Shown here: in pieces, positions 1 through 9,177 of the stretch
Layout of the letters: each line of letters opens with the position of its first letter
How positions within the stretch are numbered: position 1 is the first letter of the stretch
Assembly (NCBI GenBank): GCA_015075225.1
Contig: JABTUQ010000003.1
Location: 1-64,000 of the forward strand
Direction of reading: 5' to 3'
Source: Burkholderiales bacterium
GTDB taxonomy: Bacteria > Pseudomonadota > Gammaproteobacteria > Burkholderiales > Nitrosomonadaceae
Length of the DNA: 64,000 nucleotides
Notes under the pieces: generated by a model
Told to the model about the DNA's origin: nothing
The model's input: the letters and a program-made list of their open reading frames with translations, nothing else
Databases searched by the model: none
Translations under genes and position numbers: made by a program

Positions 1-96
1 GTTTCCGTCAGCTTGTATCGATTGGCAGCGCGAGTGATGCCCGCTACGGCGGCAACTCGGCCCATGGCCGCAGCTAGGTCACAACCCGGATCGCAC

Positions 97-250
97 TGGA
101 CGCATCCGCCTGACACGTTGTCCCCACCTGCCGCCAGCACAGATTTCTGGCGAAATCAGCGCAAGCGGCCACATTCTTTGAGCTCGAAGAATACAGCCCA
201 AAGAATGTGGGGAAAACGATGGGGACAGCTCTCTCGGCCTGATGCGTCCA
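97..250. repeat. imperfect inverted repeat of about 154 bp
   Basis: The outer arms TGGACGCATC (97-106) and GATGCGTCCA (241-250) are perfectly complementary. The inner arms CCACATTCTTTG (169-180) and CAAAGAATGTGG (199-210) are also perfect, around an 18-nt loop. TGTCCCC/GGGGACA pairs lie between them. I see no convincing gene in bases 1-435. The structure could be a small mobile-element relic or a transcript end for the minus-strand operon that finishes at 436. Confidence 0.6.
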
Positions 251-435
251 GCTCGATTGTGTGAAGAATGGCGCCAACGAGGTGAGAAACAGTGTGCTAC
301 CTGTGCGCCAAGCAAGTGGGGACAGTGTGTGTGGGCAGTGGCAACAACAAGCCTCTCAATGTGTGAACATTGTGGCGGGATTCAGCCGCCAAATGTGTCA
401 TCAGTATGGCGCACCTTGTGCCAAGAAGCAGCCCA

Positions 436-1170
436 TCACTTGACGAGGCGTTGTTCCTTGCGTGCCTTTTCCAACTCCTCATACAGCGGTGGATAGTCAA
501 TCCACCTCATCGGCTCCACTGAAAACCACATCACTTTCATCGCAAGAAATCCACAGATGAGCGCACCTGCGATCGCAAATTCACCGGCGTGACCAAAGGT
601 GGCCTTCACCTCATTGAGAAGCGTCGGGGCGTGGATTCCAAGCAATCCTGGAAAATAGTTCAAAAACCCAACCAAGAGAACTGAAAAAACGATCTGACCG
701 GCAGCCAAGGATTCGACAATTGATTTTCTTTCGAGCTCTTGGTGTGAAGCAACAATATCCAGTAATGCTCGGTCGTCCTTTTGATAAGCGTATTTTTTCA
801 GTTCACTTGGAAGGACGCCTCCGACCGGTCGTCTGTAATCTCGTTCGTTTTGCATCCAGCGAGGCCACGGAATCGCGATCAGCAAATCCCAAACAAGTCG
901 CCGAACAAATTCGCCAGTCAGCGGTATAACGACAGACATCAGCACGCCGTACCCTAATACGGAAACCAGCAAGAAGCCTGAATTCGCAAGCAAATGGTCA
1001 GCTTGAATCGACCACTGGACAATGCCCGTTCCAGTCCGCCAAGCCAGAAGAAGGTCTGCAAATAGGACGGCCGTTGCCAGCTGCAAAGTCCACCTCAACT
1101 CCTGCGCTTTCTCAATCAGCGACAAGCCAGATTGCAGGGATGGTTTCGGTTGATTGCTATTCGAATCCAT
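436..1170 (-). CDS. hypothetical membrane protein downstream of hsdR
   Basis: This 244-residue protein is not recognised as a named family. It has a polar N-terminus (about 30 residues), hydrophobic segments near residues 30-48 and 62-85, a charged central part with many K/D/E (about 105-150), and two more hydrophobic segments near 155-175 and 195-220. It ends with a basic/acidic tail. This suggests an inner-membrane protein with about four spans and a cytosolic middle. It starts 9 bases after the hsdR stop on the same strand, so it is probably the last gene of the restriction operon. Such accessory membrane proteins often travel with restriction or other defence genes, but a defence role here is only inferred from position. 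Confidence 0.7.
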   Translation of the reverse strand: MDSNSNQPKPSLQSGLSLIEKAQELRWTLQLATAVLFADLLLAWRTGTGIVQWSIQADHLLANSGFLLVSVLGYGVLMSVVIPLTGEFVRRLVWDLLIAIPWPRWMQNERDYRRPVGGVLPSELKKYAYQKDDRALLDIVASHQELERKSIVESLAAGQIVFSVLLVGFLNYFPGLLGIHAPTLLNEVKATFGHAGEFAIAGALICGFLAMKVMWFSVEPMRWIDYPPLYEELEKARKEQRLVK

Positions 1171-1179
1171 GCGCCCCTC

Positions 1180-2965
1180 TCAGTAATACTGCCGAATGTA
1201 GCTGTAGGCCTTTTCGAACAGCTCCTCATCCGCGTGCAGCTTGTATTTGAAGAGGGCCTTACGCAGTGCCTTTTTAACCTCGCGCTCACCCGCTTGAGTG
1301 CCTTGCCAACCTAGGAAGCGGACGAGGCGCACGATCTCGTCAATGTCTGCGACCACCCGTTCGACCATGATGGGCGTCTCTGATGTTTTGACCTCGTTGA
1401 ACAGCTCGGTCAACGCCGCCTTGCCACGATCCTCATCTTCTTCCGGTGGCACTTCCTTCTCTGCCTGCAGCGTTTCCTTGGCGATTTCCAAAAGCTGCTT
1501 CAAAAATTCGACACTGTTGATCTGGCCAGATTCGAAACGGTCCTTCAGTGCATCCAAGCGCTCGGATAGCTGTTTGAACTTCGGGTTGCCCACATGTTTA
1601 CGCATGCGTCTGTTTAGCTTGATCTCGATCTCCTTGGCCTTTTTGGGGTCAGGATTGGAGAGCACTGCTTCCAGAAGATCAGCGTCAAGCACTAGCGTGT
1701 CGAGGTCGTCGCGCACGGCATCGACGTGCATGTTCTGATGGATCAGCTCGATAGTCTTGGCGCCCAGCGAATGCCAGATCAGCTTGCCGTGCCCGCTAGA
1801 AGGCTGCACAGACTGGTACACCTGCGACAGCCACTTGTAGTCCTTCTCGAACGGGCCCAGCACCGTGTCCGGTGACAGCGCCTCCCAGATACGGCCCAGC
1901 ACACTGAACTCGGCGGCAAAGTTGTCGCGCACCTCGTTATTGGGCAGGCACTGCTGCGCGGCGATCAGGCCTTCATAGCCCTGCAAGCTGCGATCACAGC
2001 CGGTGAAAAAAGCCAGGCACTTCTGCATGACCTCGGGCAACTTGTCTTTCAGCTCCTGGATGTTGCTGACCACCTGCTTGACGCTCTGGTCGTCGAACTC
2101 CAGCGCTGCTGCCACGTCATCAAAGATGCCGAGGTAGTCCACGATCAAGCCGTGCGTTTTCTGCTCCGAGTAGGTGCGGTTCACGCGGCAGATGGCCTGC
2201 AGCAGCGTGTGATCGCGCAGCGGCTTGTCCAGGTACATGGCCTGCAAAATCGGCGCATCGAAGCCGGTCAGCAGCTTCGCCGTTACGATGATTAGCTTCA
2301 GCGGGTCGGCTGGGTCGCGGAAGCGATCCAGTAGTCATTCTTCTTCGTCGCGGCTCCGGTCGTAGGGCGCGTACTCAGGGTGTTCTTTTTTGTCCGTCGC
2401 CTGCACCGACATCACGATGTCCGTGGCCTCGGGCGGCAGCAGTTTGTCCAACTCGGCCTTGAACAGCAGGCAACTCTCGCGGTCGAAGGTGACGATCTGG
2501 CCCTTGAAACCGTTGGGCTCAACCTTGGACTGGAAGTGCTCGACGATGTCCTCGCAGATCTTGCTGGATGCGTCAAGCGTCTTGACCAACACGGCCATCT
2601 TGGCAGCGGTCTGGCGAGGTTGTCTGTCCAGATCCGACAGGCCGCCCGTCAGGTCTTTGTACGCGGCATCCAGCGCGGCCTTGTCGATGTGCAGGTCAAT
2701 CAGCCGTGGCTCGAAGTGCAGCTTCAGCGTCGCACCGTCGCGGATCGACTCTTCGAAGCCGTACCGGCTCATGTAGCCCTTTTCGTCCTCTTCGGCACCG
2801 AAGGCATAGAAGGTGTTGCGGTCTGCACGGTTGATGGGCGTCCCCGTCAGGCCGAACAAAAACGCATTGGGCAGGGCCTCACGCATCTTGCGGCCGAGGT
2901 CACCCTCTTGGGTGCGGTGCGCCTCGTCCACCAGCGCAATGATGTTGCTGCGGTCGTCGCTTTCC
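1180..2965 (-). pseudogene. hsdR: type I restriction enzyme R subunit, 5'-truncated and carrying an internal stop
   Basis: HsdR is the ATP-dependent DNA translocase/nuclease subunit of type I restriction systems. The readable part starts just before the helicase DEAH box (VDEAHRTQEGDL, about 2900-2934). It continues with LTGTP (motif III), the motif V/VI region around [18 protein letters not shown] and [10 protein letters not shown], and the long helical C-terminal domain ending IRQYY at 1180. The N-terminal nuclease domain and Walker A are missing because the reading ends at about 2965, where cas3 sequence on the opposite strand begins. A TGA at 2335-2337 interrupts the frame, and the family sequence continues in the same frame directly after it ([14 protein letters not shown]), so this is a nonsense change, probably from TGG, not a frameshift. 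The gene is GC-rich compared with the rest of the window, which fits horizontal origin. Confidence 0.9.
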
Positions 2966-3530
2966 AGTATGGCCTTCGCGCTGAATCACGCCGTGCATCA
3001 TGGAAAAAATCATGTGATCTACGTTATCCCCTACACCAGTATTCTGGAACAGACAGCGGAAATCTTTCGCGGCATTTTCGGCGATGAAAATGTCATCGAA
3101 CATCACAGCAACCTCGATCCGGACAAAGAAGATTCGCGCTCCCGGCTCGCTACGGAAAACTGGGACGCCCCCATCATCGTGACCACCAATGTGCAGTTCT
3201 TCGAATCGCTGTTCGCTGCCAGAACCAGCCGCTGCCGCAAGCTGCACAATATCGTGAACAGCGTAGTTGTGCTGGACGAGGCGCAGCTGCTGCCGCCTGG
3301 ATTCCTCGACCCCATCCTGTATGTTATGCAAGATTTGGCACGTAACTACAAGGTGAGTTTCGTGCTTTCCACCGCAACGCAGCCAGCCTTTTCGCCACGC
3401 CCAAAATTTGCCGGTCTCAAGGAAGTATGCGAACTGATGGATGATCCGTCGCAGCTTTATGCAGACCTCAAGCGCGTCGAGGCCAAACTACCCGACGACT
3501 TTGCAATCCAGACCACCTGGGAATCCATAA
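2960..3530 (+). pseudogene. cas3: internal fragment of CRISPR helicase-nuclease Cas3
   Basis: The translation LSSMAFALNHAVHHGK, then YVIPYTSILEQTAEIFR, TTNVQFFESLFAA, VVVLDEAQLLPP and FVLSTATQPAF gives the helicase motifs Ia-III of a Cas3, most like type I-C Cas3. The reading begins just after where Walker A (GxGKT) should be, so the HD nuclease domain and Walker A are absent. It ends at an IS5-type element inserted at 3531, and the rest of the helicase is not found on the far side of the element. No other cas genes and no repeat-spacer array occur in the window. It is a dead remnant joined head to head with truncated hsdR. Confidence 0.88.
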
Positions 3531-4803
3531 GACCCCTGCATAACTTCCTCGGTTATTTTGATAAGCTTTTAAGATAAGCTGGTTTAAAAAAGGCAAGGAG
3601 AGGAAGATGCAGATGAGTTTTGGCTCAGCTGAACTGGAGCAACGACTGAAGCGAGACAGCGTACTCATGAAGATAAACGCGCTGGTTGACTGGAAGCAGT
3701 TACAACCGAATTTGAGCGGACTGTACAAGCGTGAGCAATCACGTGGTGGCGGTCAGGAGCCGTTTGATGCCCTGATGATGTTCAAGGCGATTCTGCTTGG
3801 GCAGTGGCATAGTTTGTCGGATGCGGCACTGGAACAGGCGTTGTACGTGCGGATCGATTTTCTGCATTTTTGCGGTTTGAACCTATCGGATGCAATTCCT
3901 GATGAAACGACTCTGTGCCGCTTCCGTAACCGGCTGGTCGCCAACAACAAACTGGAGGGTCTGCTAACGGTAATCAATGAACAGATTCAATCGCACGGAT
4001 TGATGGTCAAGGGGGCAACGGGGGCAGTAATAGATGCCACTTTAATTGAATCAGCCGCCCGTCCTGACAGGACGATTGCCCTGGAAATGGATGCTGAAGG
4101 TCAGGTGGTTCAGTTTGAGGATGGCAGCCAGCCGGGTGCTTTCTGTGCCGACAGACAAAGTGCTGACCCGGATGCTACCTGGCTCAAGAAAGGTAAAAAA
4201 TCCTATTTCGGTTACCGTAGCTACCTGGTGGTCGATGCGCAAGCAGGTTATGTACGCGGGGTACACACTGCCCCGGCCAATCAGAGCGAAATGACACATT
4301 TCGAAGCAGCCATTGCGGGAGCATCAATCCAGGCCAATCGGGTGTATGTGGATAAGGGTTCAGCCAGCAGTGCCAATCGGCAGTTTCTGAAAAAGCGCAA
4401 AATCAAGTGCGCCATCATGCATCGGGTGTATAAAAACAAACCCCTTTCAGCACGGCAAAAACTGGCGAACAAGCTGATCAGTAAAAAACGCTATATCGTC
4501 GAACAGTGTTTCGGCACCGCCAAACGTTTATTCGGAATGCGACGTGCCAGCTATTTCAGCACAGTCAAAGTCAACGCCCAGGTCATCATGAAATGCATCG
4601 GCATGAATCTGAAAAAAGCAGCCAACAAAATTTTTATAGATCCGCTATTCAGGGGAGTAGTCCGTCCTGATGCAGCATAAGAGAGGAAATATCCCTGAAA
4701 AAGGCAGAAAACTTCCTCTTTTTTCCAAAAATTAATCGGTAAAACTGTCTTGTCGAAACTACTCCACCCATTCCAGCAAAATTTCCAGAGTTGTGCAGAG
4801 GTC
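3531..4803 (+). mobile_element. IS5-family insertion sequence, about 1.27 kb
   Basis: The left end reads GACCCCTGCATAACTTCC (from 3531). The right end, read on the other strand from 4803, is GACCTCTGCACAACTCTGG. These imperfect inverted repeats bracket one transposase gene. The bases outside (ATAA on the left, TTTG on the right) do not form an obvious target duplication, and the interrupted cas3 is not resumed on the right. The locus was therefore probably rearranged after insertion, or the element came in with a deletion. Confidence 0.75.
3607..4680 (+). CDS. IS5-family transposase
   Basis: This 357-residue DDE transposase appears intact. The N-terminal DUF772-like region includes FDALMMFKAILLGQWHSLSD and the following IPDETTLCRFR block. 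The catalytic core shows D in GAVIDATLIESA (about residue 145), D in NRVYVDKGSASS (about 250) and E in RYIVEQCFGTAKR (about 300), followed by R/K residues typical of IS5. The purine-rich stretch AAGGAGAGGAAG immediately upstream supports the ATG at 3607, with a second ATG two codons later. The gene fills the element and could be active. Confidence 0.92.
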   Translation: MQMSFGSAELEQRLKRDSVLMKINALVDWKQLQPNLSGLYKREQSRGGGQEPFDALMMFKAILLGQWHSLSDAALEQALYVRIDFLHFCGLNLSDAIPDETTLCRFRNRLVANNKLEGLLTVINEQIQSHGLMVKGATGAVIDATLIESAARPDRTIALEMDAEGQVVQFEDGSQPGAFCADRQSADPDATWLKKGKKSYFGYRSYLVVDAQAGYVRGVHTAPANQSEMTHFEAAIAGASIQANRVYVDKGSASSANRQFLKKRKIKCAIMHRVYKNKPLSARQKLANKLISKKRYIVEQCFGTAKRLFGMRRASYFSTVKVNAQVIMKCIGMNLKKAANKIFIDPLFRGVVRPDAA

Positions 4804-5735
4804 TTTGCTTTGATTTTTATTTACTCATTTGATGAAATGGCATTAATGAATACATGGGCTTATGCATCAATGTGTCTATATGTTTTATCTGTTTTTTGTG
4901 GGAAAGCCTGAGGGTGTGTATGCTTGGATTTTTCTTTTTCTTGGATCAATGGTGCTATTTCAGGAGTTTTTAGAGGTGCTGATATTAATTGCCACCGGGT
5001 CGGTAATATTGATGCTGCTGTTGGTTTTGCCAAAAAGAGCAAGAATGTATTTACTGAAATTGCTTTTTGTAGTGTTCGTGGCTTCTTTGTCCGCAATCGT
5101 AATAATCAGATTTCTGACTTATTTATTCAGAATTTTGTGACGGAAAAATTCCTGTTGTTACCGCTGGCGATTATGATTTTCGTGTGAATCCTCCTGTCCG
5201 CAAATGGAGCCATACGTTCGTGCCAAGCGTAGAGCTTCGCAGAAGGAACCAGTTCTCGCATCTTGCCGATCACATTGAAGGGGATGTTGCCGCCGTGATC
5301 TTGAATTGATTTGCCGAAAGTTGGGCGAATTTCAAGGAGATTCAATTAGGGAACCTCTGAAAAACTACCTGCGTTGTTATATCTTCGTTAAGAATCGGTT
5401 CAAAATACTCATTTATTACATATAAACTCCGCTTTTTCTCCAATTTTTGCCTTGAACTGGCTGCTTCTCTGGTGTTTTTCAGAGGTTCCTTAGATATTGA
5501 ACGGCATCGCAACGCAATAACAACGGGAAATTCATGATCTGGAAGAAGCGCTCGCCAAAATTAAAGCTGAACTCGGGATGTTAGTGTCATCCCCCTGACG
5601 ATAAAAATCAGATCTTTTTTGTGTAAATATGAGTCAAACCGCATTCTGTTTGTGCTTGCCGAATGTTGCATCTAGTGAGTGGCGGTATAATCGGCCGTTT
5701 CCAAATATAACAAGATCATTATCTTTAGTCGTTTT
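4804..5735. other. AT-rich region with unassigned coding remnants between the IS and ovoA
   Basis: No gene can be named here. On the plus strand, 4924-5187 gives an 87-residue reading, and a neighbouring frame continues it with PVVTAGDYDFRVNPP (about 5148-5200), so a broken secreted-protein gene is possible. An alternative frame (4862-5140) reads as a very hydrophobic 92-residue peptide, probably only a consequence of T-richness. On the minus strand, 5127-5345 reads RPTFGKSIQDHGGNIPF and KMRELVPSAKLYAWHE, which looks like the end of a real protein cut by the MITE at 5350. At 5517-5598 a plus-strand tail HDLEEALAKIKAELGML is followed by a stop. These look like pieces of several lost genes. Confidence 0.35.
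5350..5489 (+). repeat. MITE copy 1, 140 bp
   Basis: The element starts GGAACCTCTGAAAAAC and ends GTTTTTCAGAGGTTCC, perfect 16-bp inverted termini. It is flanked on both sides by TTAG (5346-5349 and 5490-5493), a 4-bp target duplication of the kind IS5-type transposases make. It has no coding capacity. A second copy of identical length lies at 31829-31968 in the opposite orientation. Confidence 0.88.
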
Positions 5736-7859
5736 ATGTCTCCCAAACCCGAATTTTTCCAAAGGACGCCATGGTTGAATGGCGAAGATATCGAAGCTAA
5801 ACGCGCAGAGTTGCGTGCGTATTTTCATACTACGCTGGACAGGTATGAGCTGCTGTTTGAGACCCTGCGCAGTGATGAGGCCTATTACGAAAAACCGATT
5901 TCGTTGCGTCATCCCCTGATTTTTTATCTGGGGCATACCGCCACTTTTTTTGTGAACAAGCTGGTCTTGGCCGGTGTGTTGTCTGGGCGTATCAACCCAA
6001 GGCTGGAATCCATTTTCGCCGTGGGCGTGGATGAAATGAGCTGGGATGATCTCGACAATGCACACTATGACTGGCCAACGGTAGAGGAGGTGATGGCTTA
6101 CCGTCGCGCCATGCGCAACGAGGTGGATACGTTGATCAGTTCTTTGCCGCTGACTTTGCCCATTACCTGGGAAAGTCCGTGGTGGGCGATTGTGATGGGA
6201 GTAGAACATGAGCGTATTCATCTGGAAACATCATCTGTACTGATTCGCCAGCACAAGCTCAAATATGTGCAATCTCATCCTGCCTGGCAACCTTGCCGCA
6301 AGAGTGGTAGTGCGCCCATAAACGGGATGGTTGCAGTTCCGGCGGGAAAGGTCATCCTGGGCAAGAGCAAGTCAGATCCGGTTTACGGGTGGGATAACGA
6401 ATATGGCCATCATGAGGCCGGGCTTTCTGCTTTCCAGGCCAGCCGCTATCTAGTGAGCAATCAGGAATTTCTTGGTTTTGTCGAAGCAAAAGGGTATGAA
6501 ACCAGCGATTATTGGGAAGAGGAAGGATGGGGGTGGCGACAGTTCAGCGGTGTAACCTGCCCGACTTTCTGGGTGCGGGAGGGTGATCAGTGGCGGTTGC
6601 GCCTGATGACGGAAGAAGTGCCTATGCCGTGGAACTGGCCGGTGGAGGTGAATTACCACGAAGCCAAGGCTTTCTGTAACTGGAAGAAAAAAGTTACCGG
6701 ACAGCCGGTGCGTTTACCGACCGAGGATGAGTGGTATCGCCTGTACGATGTTGCTGGCCTGGCCGAGGTGCCGCAGGCAGGGCTGGCGCAGGGCAATATT
6801 CACCTGGATTACTATGCTTCCAGTTGTCCGGTGGATGAATTCCGGCAGGGTGAATTTTTCGATGTTGTCGGCAATGTCTGGCAGTGGACGGAAACGCCAA
6901 CTTATCCTTTTCCTGGTTTTGATGTTCATCCCTTGTATGACGATTTTACGACGCCCACTTTCGATGATCGCCATAACCTCATCAAGGGAGGGTCGTGGAT
7001 TGCCTGTGGCAATGAATCCATCCGGGCATCGCGCTATGCGTTCCGCAGGCATTTTTTCCAGCACGCCGGATTCCGCTATGTGATTTCCGATATGCCTGCC
7101 ACGCATCACAGCTCGCATTATGAAACCGACAAACTGCTGTCGGAGTATGCTGAATTTCATTATGGCGATAGCTATTTCGGAGTGCCTAATTTCCCCGCAG
7201 CACTGGCTGAACTGGCGATTGCAGCGATGGGTAATCGCCCGGCACGCAGTGCGCTTGATCTGGGTTGTGCTTCTGGGCGAACCACATTCGAGCTGGCGCG
7301 CCACTTTGATCATGTCACTGGGGTTGATTTTTCAGCACGTTTCATCAATCAGGGCGTGATGCTGGCCGAACACGGCATTCTGCGCTATACGCTGGTGGAT
7401 GAAGGCGGACTGGTTTCTTATCGTGAATGCGCGCTCAAGAACCTTGCGCTTGAAGATGTCCGGCACAAGGTCGAATTTTTCCAGGGCGATGCTTGCAATC
7501 TCAAGCCGATCCTGACCGGATACGATCTGATTTTAGCGGCCAACCTGATCGATCGTTTGTACGAACCGGCCCGATTCCTTTCTATGGTGCACGAACGACT
7601 GAATCCGGGAGGGCTGTTGTTGATTGCTTCTCCTTATACCTGGCTGGAGGAACACACCAAACGGGAATACTGGATTGGGGGCTTCAAACGGGATGGCGAA
7701 AATTTCACCACGCTGGATGGCTTGAAAGAGATTCTCGGCAAGCACTTCCGTTTAATCAGCACCCCACAGGAAGTGCCATTCGTTATCCGGGAAACGCGGC
7801 ACAAATTTCAGCACACGCTATCGGAAGTGACCATCTGGGAGAAAAAACGGGGTGAATGA
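5736..7859 (+). CDS. ovoA: 5-histidylcysteine sulfoxide synthase / mercaptohistidine N-methyltransferase (OvoA)
   Basis: OvoA makes the first committed step to ovothiol: oxygen- and iron-dependent coupling of cysteine to C5 of histidine. The fused methyltransferase later methylates 5-thiohistidine. The 707 residues show a DinB-like N-terminal domain with the candidate iron ligands H67 (GHTATFF), H158 and H162 (HERIHLE). An FGE-sulfatase-type domain (about 200-455) follows, with GNVWQWTET, KGGSWIACGNESIRASRY and HAGFRYV. The C-terminal SAM-dependent methyltransferase has motif I ALDLGCASGRTTFELA (about 505-520). Length and domain order match complete OvoA. The next gene overlaps it by 8 bases, indicating translational coupling to the lyase needed for the second step. 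Confidence 0.93.
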   Translation: MSPKPEFFQRTPWLNGEDIEAKRAELRAYFHTTLDRYELLFETLRSDEAYYEKPISLRHPLIFYLGHTATFFVNKLVLAGVLSGRINPRLESIFAVGVDEMSWDDLDNAHYDWPTVEEVMAYRRAMRNEVDTLISSLPLTLPITWESPWWAIVMGVEHERIHLETSSVLIRQHKLKYVQSHPAWQPCRKSGSAPINGMVAVPAGKVILGKSKSDPVYGWDNEYGHHEAGLSAFQASRYLVSNQEFLGFVEAKGYETSDYWEEEGWGWRQFSGVTCPTFWVREGDQWRLRLMTEEVPMPWNWPVEVNYHEAKAFCNWKKKVTGQPVRLPTEDEWYRLYDVAGLAEVPQAGLAQGNIHLDYYASSCPVDEFRQGEFFDVVGNVWQWTETPTYPFPGFDVHPLYDDFTTPTFDDRHNLIKGGSWIACGNESIRASRYAFRRHFFQHAGFRYVISDMPATHHSSHYETDKLLSEYAEFHYGDSYFGVPNFPAALAELAIAAMGNRPARSALDLGCASGRTTFELARHFDHVTGVDFSARFINQGVMLAEHGILRYTLVDEGGLVSYRECALKNLALEDVRHKVEFFQGDACNLKPILTGYDLILAANLIDRLYEPARFLSMVHERLNPGGLLLIASPYTWLEEHTKREYWIGGFKRDGENFTTLDGLKEILGKHFRLISTPQEVPFVIRETRHKFQHTLSEVTIWEKKRGE

Positions 7860-9033
7860 CAGCTTCGACCGTGACATTGATCGTGCCGGAACATTCAGCA
7901 CGAAATATGATGGTCGCGCAGCCATGTTCGGCCATCCGGATGTCATGCCGCTGTGGGTGGCGGATATGGATTTTGCTGCTCCGGCCGCTGTGACTGAAGC
8001 GCTGGTTGCGCGTGCTGCTCATCCTGTTTATGGCTATACGCTTTTTCCTGACAGTCTGTATGAAGCTCTGATGGACTGGCTGGAATCACGCCATGGCTGG
8101 AAAGTTGAGCGGGAATGGATCATCCTTTGTCCCGGTGTTGTGCCTTCACTGAGCACATCCATTCTTGCGCTGAGTGCACCGGGAGATGCGGTGATCGTGC
8201 AGCCGCCGGTTTATTTTCCATTTTTTTCGGTGGTGAAGAAAACAGGCAGAACACTTCTGACCAGTGCATTGCAACTGGAAGAAGGCGGCTACCGGATGGA
8301 TGTTGCCGATCTTTCGCGGCAGGCAGCTTCCGCGCGCCTGTTGCTACTCTGTTCGCCGCATAATCCAGTTGGCCGGGTATGGAGCAGGCCGGAGCTGGAA
8401 AAGCTGCTGGAAATAGCCAGACAGCATAACCTGGTTATTGTCTCCGATGAAATCCATGCTGATCTGATTTATCCGGGGAACAAGCATCATATATTGGCTA
8501 GCCTGGCAGATTCCCCGGAAGCAGTTATCACTGCGGTAGCACCGAGCAAAACCTTCAATATTCCCGGCCTCAATCTGTCCGCACTGATTATTCCCGATCC
8601 GCAACATCGGGCAGCCATTCGTCATCAACTGGAGATGATGCATGTCAGTGCCGCCAATCCGTTCAGCATCGTGGCGTTTGAAGCAGCCTATCATGCAGGC
8701 GGTGAATGGCTGGATGCACTGATGGCCTATCTGGAAGCTTCGCGCGAGATGGTTCAGCACTATCTGGCCGAGTATCTGCCGTCAATCCGGCTGATTCCTT
8801 CACAGGGCACCTATCTGTTGTGGCTGGATTGTCGCGCGCTGGGCATGACTGATGATGAACTTAAACATTTTTTCGTAGTTGAAGCCGGAATCGGACTGAA
8901 TGCCGGTATTTCCTATGGCAGAGAAGGCAGCGGCTTTATGCGTATGAACATCGGTACCCCTCGCCAGCGGATCAAACAGGCACTGGACAGCATTCGCAAT
9001 GCGCTTGAACAGCGTAGCAACAAATCTTCCTGA
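7852..9033 (+). CDS. ovoB: PLP-dependent C-S lyase, probable ovothiol sulfoxide lyase (OvoB-like, PatB/MalY family)
   Basis: This 393-residue fold-type I PLP enzyme of the MalY/PatB family has MPLWVADMDF near the N-terminus, CSPHNPVGRVW, VSDEIHADLIYPG and the PLP lysine K233 in APSKTFNIPGLN. The family splits C-S bonds beta to an amine, for example in cystathionine. Because the gene starts (GTG) inside the end of ovoA, its likely substrate is the histidylcysteine sulfoxide made by OvoA, releasing 5-thiohistidine for methylation. The assignment as ovoB rests on that context; the sequence alone would say only MalY/PatB-type lyase. A MITE follows directly after the stop. Confidence 0.85.
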   Translation: MNDSFDRDIDRAGTFSTKYDGRAAMFGHPDVMPLWVADMDFAAPAAVTEALVARAAHPVYGYTLFPDSLYEALMDWLESRHGWKVEREWIILCPGVVPSLSTSILALSAPGDAVIVQPPVYFPFFSVVKKTGRTLLTSALQLEEGGYRMDVADLSRQAASARLLLLCSPHNPVGRVWSRPELEKLLEIARQHNLVIVSDEIHADLIYPGNKHHILASLADSPEAVITAVAPSKTFNIPGLNLSALIIPDPQHRAAIRHQLEMMHVSAANPFSIVAFEAAYHAGGEWLDALMAYLEASREMVQHYLAEYLPSIRLIPSQGTYLLWLDCRALGMTDDELKHFFVVEAGIGLNAGISYGREGSGFMRMNIGTPRQRIKQALDSIRNALEQRSNKSS

Positions 9034-9177
9034 GAACCCTGTTCAATATCTCACTGAAGGGCGCATTACGGCGTTGAAATTGAACTCAAAATGCTCACAT
9101 ACTTTAAGTATGCTCCGCTTTCTCGCTCAATTTTGCCTTGCACTGCATCCCTTGATCGAAACCTTGAACAGGTTCTT
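9034..9177. repeat. MITE-like element with variant ends, about 143 bp
   Basis: The ends AGAACC(C)TGTTCAA (9034-9046) and TTGAACAGGTTCT (9164-9176) are inverted. The core (TCAAAATGCTCACATACTTTAAGTATGCTCCGCTTTCTCGCTCAATTTTGCCTTG in pieces between 9088 and 9140) resembles the core of the two 140-bp MITEs at 5350 and 31829. The termini differ from theirs (GAACCTGTTCAA here, GGAACCTCTGAAAAA there). It exactly fills the gap between the ovoB stop and the ribX stop, which converge on it. Confidence 0.7.

Noticed and set aside
2960-3530. A working CRISPR-Cas locus
   Set aside because: Only an internal piece of cas3 is present; no other cas genes and no array are found.
4862-5140. 92-residue hydrophobic membrane peptide on the plus strand
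   Set aside because: Hydrophobicity follows from T-rich DNA; another frame of the same bases reads more like protein, and no ribosome site is evident.
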